From NCBI RefSeq assembly GCF_019880205.1, contig NZ_CP082292.1, positions 992,001 to 1,056,000 of the forward strand: a DNA stretch of 64,000 bases. The letters are read 5' to 3'. The translations under genes were made by a program, and so were the position numbers. Of the stretch, positions 62,879-64,000 are shown piece by piece. Source of the DNA: Pantoea alfalfae. Lineage in GTDB: Bacteria; Pseudomonadota; Gammaproteobacteria; Enterobacterales; Enterobacteriaceae. Numbering within the stretch: the first letter of the stretch is position 1; each line of letters begins with the position of its first letter. The notes beneath the pieces were generated by a model that saw nothing but the letters and a program-made list of their open reading frames with translations, was not told the origin of the DNA and did no database searches.

Positions 62879-63631
62879 ATGTTGCAAAATATTCGTATCG
62901 TATTGGTCGAGACTTCTCACACCGGTAACATGGGCTCCGTTGCGCGCGCCATGAAAACCATGGGCTTAACCAACCTCTATCTGGTTAATCCGCTGGTCAA
63001 ACCCGACTCACAGGCGATCTCCCTGGCTGCCGGTGCCAGTGACGTTATCGGCGACGCAAAAATCGTTGATTCACTGGATGAGGCCATCGCCGGATGCAGT
63101 CTGGTGGTCGGTACCAGCGCACGTTCACGTTCGCTGCCCTGGCCGATGCTGGATGCGCGTGAATGCGGCGTAAAAAGCGTGGAAGAGGGCCAGCAGGCAC
63201 CGGTCGCACTGGTGTTTGGTCGTGAACGTGTCGGCCTGACTAACGAAGAGTTGCAGAAGTGTCACTATCACGTCGCGATTCAGGCCAACCCGGAGTACAG
63301 CTCACTGAATCTGGCGATGGCGGTACAGATTATCGCCTATGAAGTGCGCATGGCATGGTTACAGTCTCAGGAGCAGGCCAGCCCGCCACCGAAGTATGAA
63401 GAATCCCCTTATCCGCTGGTGGATGACCTTGAGCGCTTCTATCAGCATATGGAACAGATGATGCTGAACAGCGGCTTTATCCGCGAAGCCAATCCAGGCC
63501 AGGTGATGAGCAAACTGCGTCGTCTTTATACCCGCGCCCGCCCGGAACGTGATGAACTCAACATCCTGCGCGGTATGCTTTCGTCGTTTGAAAAGCGGAA
63601 AAACGAGAAAAAAGAAGCAGATAATAGTTGA
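62879..63631 (+). CDS. trmJ: tRNA (cytidine/uridine-2'-O-)-methyltransferase TrmJ
   Basis: TrmJ 2'-O-methylates position 32 of several tRNAs. The 250-residue SPOUT-class protein has the N-terminal knotted domain ([57 protein letters not shown]) and a C-terminal extension with charged helices ending in KKEADNS. It lies upstream of iscR, the standard enteric order. The first of three IscR-type repeats overlaps its stop. Confidence 0.96.
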   Translation: MLQNIRIVLVETSHTGNMGSVARAMKTMGLTNLYLVNPLVKPDSQAISLAAGASDVIGDAKIVDSLDEAIAGCSLVVGTSARSRSLPWPMLDARECGVKSVEEGQQAPVALVFGRERVGLTNEELQKCHYHVAIQANPEYSSLNLAMAVQIIAYEVRMAWLQSQEQASPPPKYEESPYPLVDDLERFYQHMEQMMLNSGFIREANPGQVMSKLRRLYTRARPERDELNILRGMLSSFEKRKNEKKEADNS

Positions 63632-63698
63632 GTAAATTACCTGGTTAAATACCTGACTAATTTACCAGGTTAAATAGTTGACCAATTTACTCGGGAAT
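63624..63698 (+). promoter_or_regulatory. Three tandem 25-bp IscR-type sites and iscR promoter
   Basis: Three contiguous 25-bp units (63624-63648, 63649-63673, 63674-63698) begin ATAGTTGAGTAAATTACC, ATACCTGACTAATTTACC and ATAGTTGACCAATTTACT. They match the type 1 IscR consensus (ATASYYGACTRWWWYAG at the left half). The last unit contains the -35 TTGACC (63678-63683), with CAGACT at 17-bp spacing as a poor -10. [2Fe-2S]-IscR autorepression of the isc operon is inferred. Confidence 0.88.
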
Positions 63699-63761
63699 GT
63701 CAGACTTCATGGCATCTGTTGCTAATCCTCCGATAACCGGACGCTATTGAGGTTGTACGCT

Positions 63762-64000
63762 ATGAGACTGACATCCAAAGGACGTTATGCCGTTACTGCA
63801 ATGCTGGACGTTGCCCTTCACTCCCATGAAGGTCCGGTCCCGCTGGCTGATATTTCAGAACGTCAGGGCATCTCGCTCTCCTATCTGGAGCAGTTATTCT
63901 CCCGACTGCGTAAAAACGACCTGGTTTCCAGCGTTCGTGGCCCGGGTGGCGGTTATCTGCTGGGTAAAGCGTCAGACACCATCTCTGTCGGCGAGGTAAT
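63762..64000 (+). CDS. iscR: Fe-S cluster regulator IscR (partial, cut by window end)
   Basis: IscR is an Rrf2-family regulator that senses [2Fe-2S] status and controls the isc and suf operons. Only the first 79 codons are in the window. They show the winged helix-turn-helix [40 protein letters not shown] and the wing [14 protein letters not shown], almost identical to E. coli. The three cluster-binding cysteines would lie beyond the right edge. The ATG at 63762 is preceded by a weak GAGG. Confidence 0.96.
   Translation, partial: MRLTSKGRYAVTAMLDVALHSHEGPVPLADISERQGISLSYLEQLFSRLRKNDLVSSVRGPGGGYLLGKASDTISVGEV

Overview
This window is a continuous stretch of an enterobacterial chromosome, most likely from the Erwiniaceae (Pantoea or a close relative). 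The evidence is protein-level similarity to Escherichia coli across nearly all genes, combined with local gene order that differs from E. coli: mmuPM sits beside ygaC, hmp follows glnB directly, ymjA lies next to ssrA, and there is a five-gene peptide/nickel-type ABC operon. The genus is an inference; the order is firm. I see no prophage, integrase, transposase or CRISPR array. Coding density is high and the genes look intact.

Layout, left to right. 0.1-4 kb: nrdHIEF (class Ib ribonucleotide reductase, minus strand) with a textbook promoter and paired NrdR boxes. 4-8.5 kb: ygaM, ygaC, the MetJ-controlled mmuPM S-methylmethionine salvage pair, a small lipoprotein, and speG. 8.6-13.7 kb: a five-gene ABC importer operon on the minus strand. 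13.7-17.2 kb: the Mg2+ P-type ATPase gene mgtA, preceded by a leader of about 430 nt with two putative leader peptides and a trp-like attenuator, and followed by a 28-codon putative membrane peptide. 17.2-21.7 kb: a RIO-type kinase, a cold-shock-domain protein, ymjA, tmRNA (ssrA), smpB, ratAB and bamE. 21.9-30.7 kb: recN (LexA boxes), nadK, grpE (heat-shock promoter), ung, grcA (FNR site), srmB, trmN6, nadB (perfect NadR box).

30.7-42.5 kb: the envelope-stress operon rpoE-rseABC, then lepA-lepB-rnc-era-recO-pdxJ-acpS with an RNase III-type leader hairpin pair before rnc, followed by yfhL, yfhH and pgpC. 42.5-53.2 kb: tadA, mltF, purL, the small RNA GlmY with a sigma-54 promoter and two GlrR sites, its regulators glrK-qseG-glrR, and glnB. 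53.2-53.6 kb: a gene-free repeat cluster lying between two nearly identical terminators. 53.6-64 kb: hmp (NsrR site), glyA, hcaT, csiE, a two-gene zevAB/NicO-type metal transport operon with a Zur-like site, a putative membrane protein of unknown function, suhB, trmJ, and the start of iscR, which is cut by the window edge, behind three tandem 25-bp IscR-type sites.

The genes are mostly core housekeeping, but regulatory DNA is unusually readable: NrdR, MetJ, LexA, sigma-32, FNR, NadR, sigma-E, PurR, sigma-54/GlrR, NsrR, Zur and IscR signals can all be seen. The most interesting candidates for new biology are the mgtA leader attenuator, the small ORF just after mgtA, the short ORFs upstream of rpoE, the nested palindromic repeats between glnB and hmp, and the Zur-like control of the NicO-family operon.
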